From assembly GCA_029817715.1 (NCBI GenBank), contig JARUPY010000292.1, forward strand, positions 434,001 to 498,000: a DNA stretch of 64,000 nucleotides. The letters are read 5' to 3'. Within the stretch, counting starts at the first letter, position 1, and each line of letters starts with the position of its first letter. The notes under the pieces are model-generated. The model had not been told where the DNA came from and did no database searches. It saw only the letters and a list, made by a program, of their open reading frames with translations. Positions 63,073 through 64,000 of this stretch are shown here, piece by piece. Made by a program: the position numbers and the translations under genes. The stretch comes from Melastoma dodecandrum (Eukaryota > Streptophyta > Magnoliopsida > Myrtales > Melastomataceae).

Positions 63073-64000
63073 ATGTCCCAACGCGTGTGCATCTCGCTCG
63101 ACGCCATGGGCGGCGACCACGGGCCCTCCACGGTCGTGCCCGGCGCGGCGCTGGCCCGCGAGCGTCACCCCGACACCACCTTCCTGATGTTCGGCGACGA
63201 GGCGGTGATCGCCCCCCTCGTCGCCAAGGAGCCCCGGCTCAAGGACTGCGTCGAGATCCGCCACACCAGCGTGGCGATAGCGATGGATGACAAGCCGAGC
63301 CAGGCGGTGCGCCAGGGGCGGGGCAAGTCCTCCATGTGGCAGGCCATTCAGGCGGTGCGCGATGGGCAGGCCCAGGCCTGCGTGTCGGCCGGCAACACCG
63401 GCGCCCTGATGGCCATGTCGAAGATCTGCCTTAAGACCATGTCGGGCATCGAGCGCCCGGCCATCGCCTGCCTGTGGCCGACCGTGCGCGGCGAGAGCGT
63501 CGTGCTCGATGTCGGCGCCACCATCGGCACCGATGCCGAGCACCTCGTCGAGATGGCCGTGATGGGCTCGGCCATGGCGCGCATCGTGTTCGACCTTGAG
63601 CGCCCCACCGTCGGCCTGCTCAACGTCGGCACCGAGGAGATGAAGGGCAACGAGGCGGTCAAGGAGGCCGCCCGGATGCTGCGCGAGATGGAAAGCCCGG
63701 GACTGACCTATCACGGCTTCGTCGAGGGCACGGATCTCGGCCGCGGCACGGTCGACGTGGTGGTGACCGAGGGGTTCACCGGAAACATTGCCCTCAAGAC
63801 CGCCGAGGGCACCGCCAAGCAGATCGGCACGTATCTGCGCGCCGCCATGACCCGGACGCTATCGGCCAAGATCGGCGCGCTGTTCGCCCGGCAGGCCTTC
63901 CGGGCGCTCAGGGACAAGATGAACCCGAGCCGGGCCAATGGCGGCGTGTTCCTCGGGCTGGAGGGCATCGTCATCAAGAGCCACGGATCGGAGAACGCGC
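63073..64000 (+). CDS. plsX: Phosphate acyltransferase PlsX (partial, runs off the right edge)
   Basis: The frame starts [20 protein letters not shown] and covers 309 codons without stop. Family motifs are [83 protein letters not shown] and [19 protein letters not shown]. It makes acyl-phosphate from acyl-ACP for phospholipid synthesis by PlsY. One difference stands out: the family usually has VGANIG..., here VGATIG. About 40-50 residues are missing at the C-terminus. Confidence 0.95.
   Translation, partial: MSQRVCISLDAMGGDHGPSTVVPGAALARERHPDTTFLMFGDEAVIAPLVAKEPRLKDCVEIRHTSVAIAMDDKPSQAVRQGRGKSSMWQAIQAVRDGQAQACVSAGNTGALMAMSKICLKTMSGIERPAIACLWPTVRGESVVLDVGATIGTDAEHLVEMAVMGSAMARIVFDLERPTVGLLNVGTEEMKGNEAVKEAARMLREMESPGLTYHGFVEGTDLGRGTVDVVVTEGFTGNIALKTAEGTAKQIGTYLRAAMTRTLSAKIGALFARQAFRALRDKMNPSRANGGVFLGLEGIVIKSHGSENA

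Noticed and set aside
1..64000. CRISPR arrays, rRNA genes, prophage structural genes and restriction-modification or other known defence genes
   Set aside because: No regularly spaced direct repeats, rRNA sequence, capsid/tail genes or methylase/nuclease pairs were recognised anywhere in the window.

Overview
The window reads as chromosomal DNA of a Methylobacterium/Methylorubrum-like alphaproteobacterium. The base composition is very high in G+C, genes are tightly packed with many ATGA overlaps, and there is a mesaconyl-CoA hydratase of the ethylmalonyl-CoA pathway (24218-25261), a YfdX-family secreted protein, a PQQ-type YVTN beta-propeller and plsX at the right edge. The genus is inferred from gene content and style, not from a marker gene.

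Left part (1-20.7 kb), accessory. A membrane-protein tail, a small secreted helical protein and an OmpR-type regulator/histidine kinase pair come first. An insertion-sequence graveyard follows (about 3.0-6.9 kb): a head remnant of an IS481 transposase, half of an IS630, a complete-ended IS3 with a nonsense codon, a tail of a second IS3 transposase and a third decayed IS3. Beyond these lie an AI-2E transporter tail, a PepSY protein, and a metal-type RND adaptor gene followed at once by an intact IS3 (9465-10743, 3-bp target duplication). Next is a leftward MdtABC-like efflux operon with its own outer-membrane lipoprotein and response regulator, and divergent from it a second regulator plus kinase. 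The kinase gene ends in an IS481 transposase tail, so IS481 remnants flank this whole segment.

Middle (21-31 kb). A YVTN propeller gene has an 18-C tract in its leader. A decayed stretch with an SbcD-like fragment lies beside tRNA-Ala(CGC). Housekeeping-like genes follow: YggT, mesaconyl-CoA hydratase, an acetyltransferase and membrane proteins.

Type II secretion locus (27.4-43.6 kb). The genes are gspO-like, gspF, gspE, gspL, gspM, a gspC-like gene, gspD, gspK, gspJ, gspI and gspH, in several divergent blocks. No gspG is visible. Inside the locus, between gspD and gspK, sit a Sco-type copper protein and a large secreted copper-radical oxidase (galactose/glyoxal oxidase fold) fused to tectonin-like repeats. 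This is the best candidate here for a little-described system: a secreton carrying its own copper-radical cargo and copper chaperone. The oxidase gene is broken by one TAA codon although all five cofactor ligands remain.

Right part (44-64 kb). An L,D-transpeptidase, an AcrAB-type pump, and a five-gene peptide-type ABC importer whose gaps are filled by palindromic repeats. One repeat supplies the C-terminus of the first ATPase. Then come small secreted proteins, a MEKHLA/PAS protein, a yellow/MRJP-like protein, an orphan ParA, an M20 peptidase gene with a frameshift, and partial plsX.
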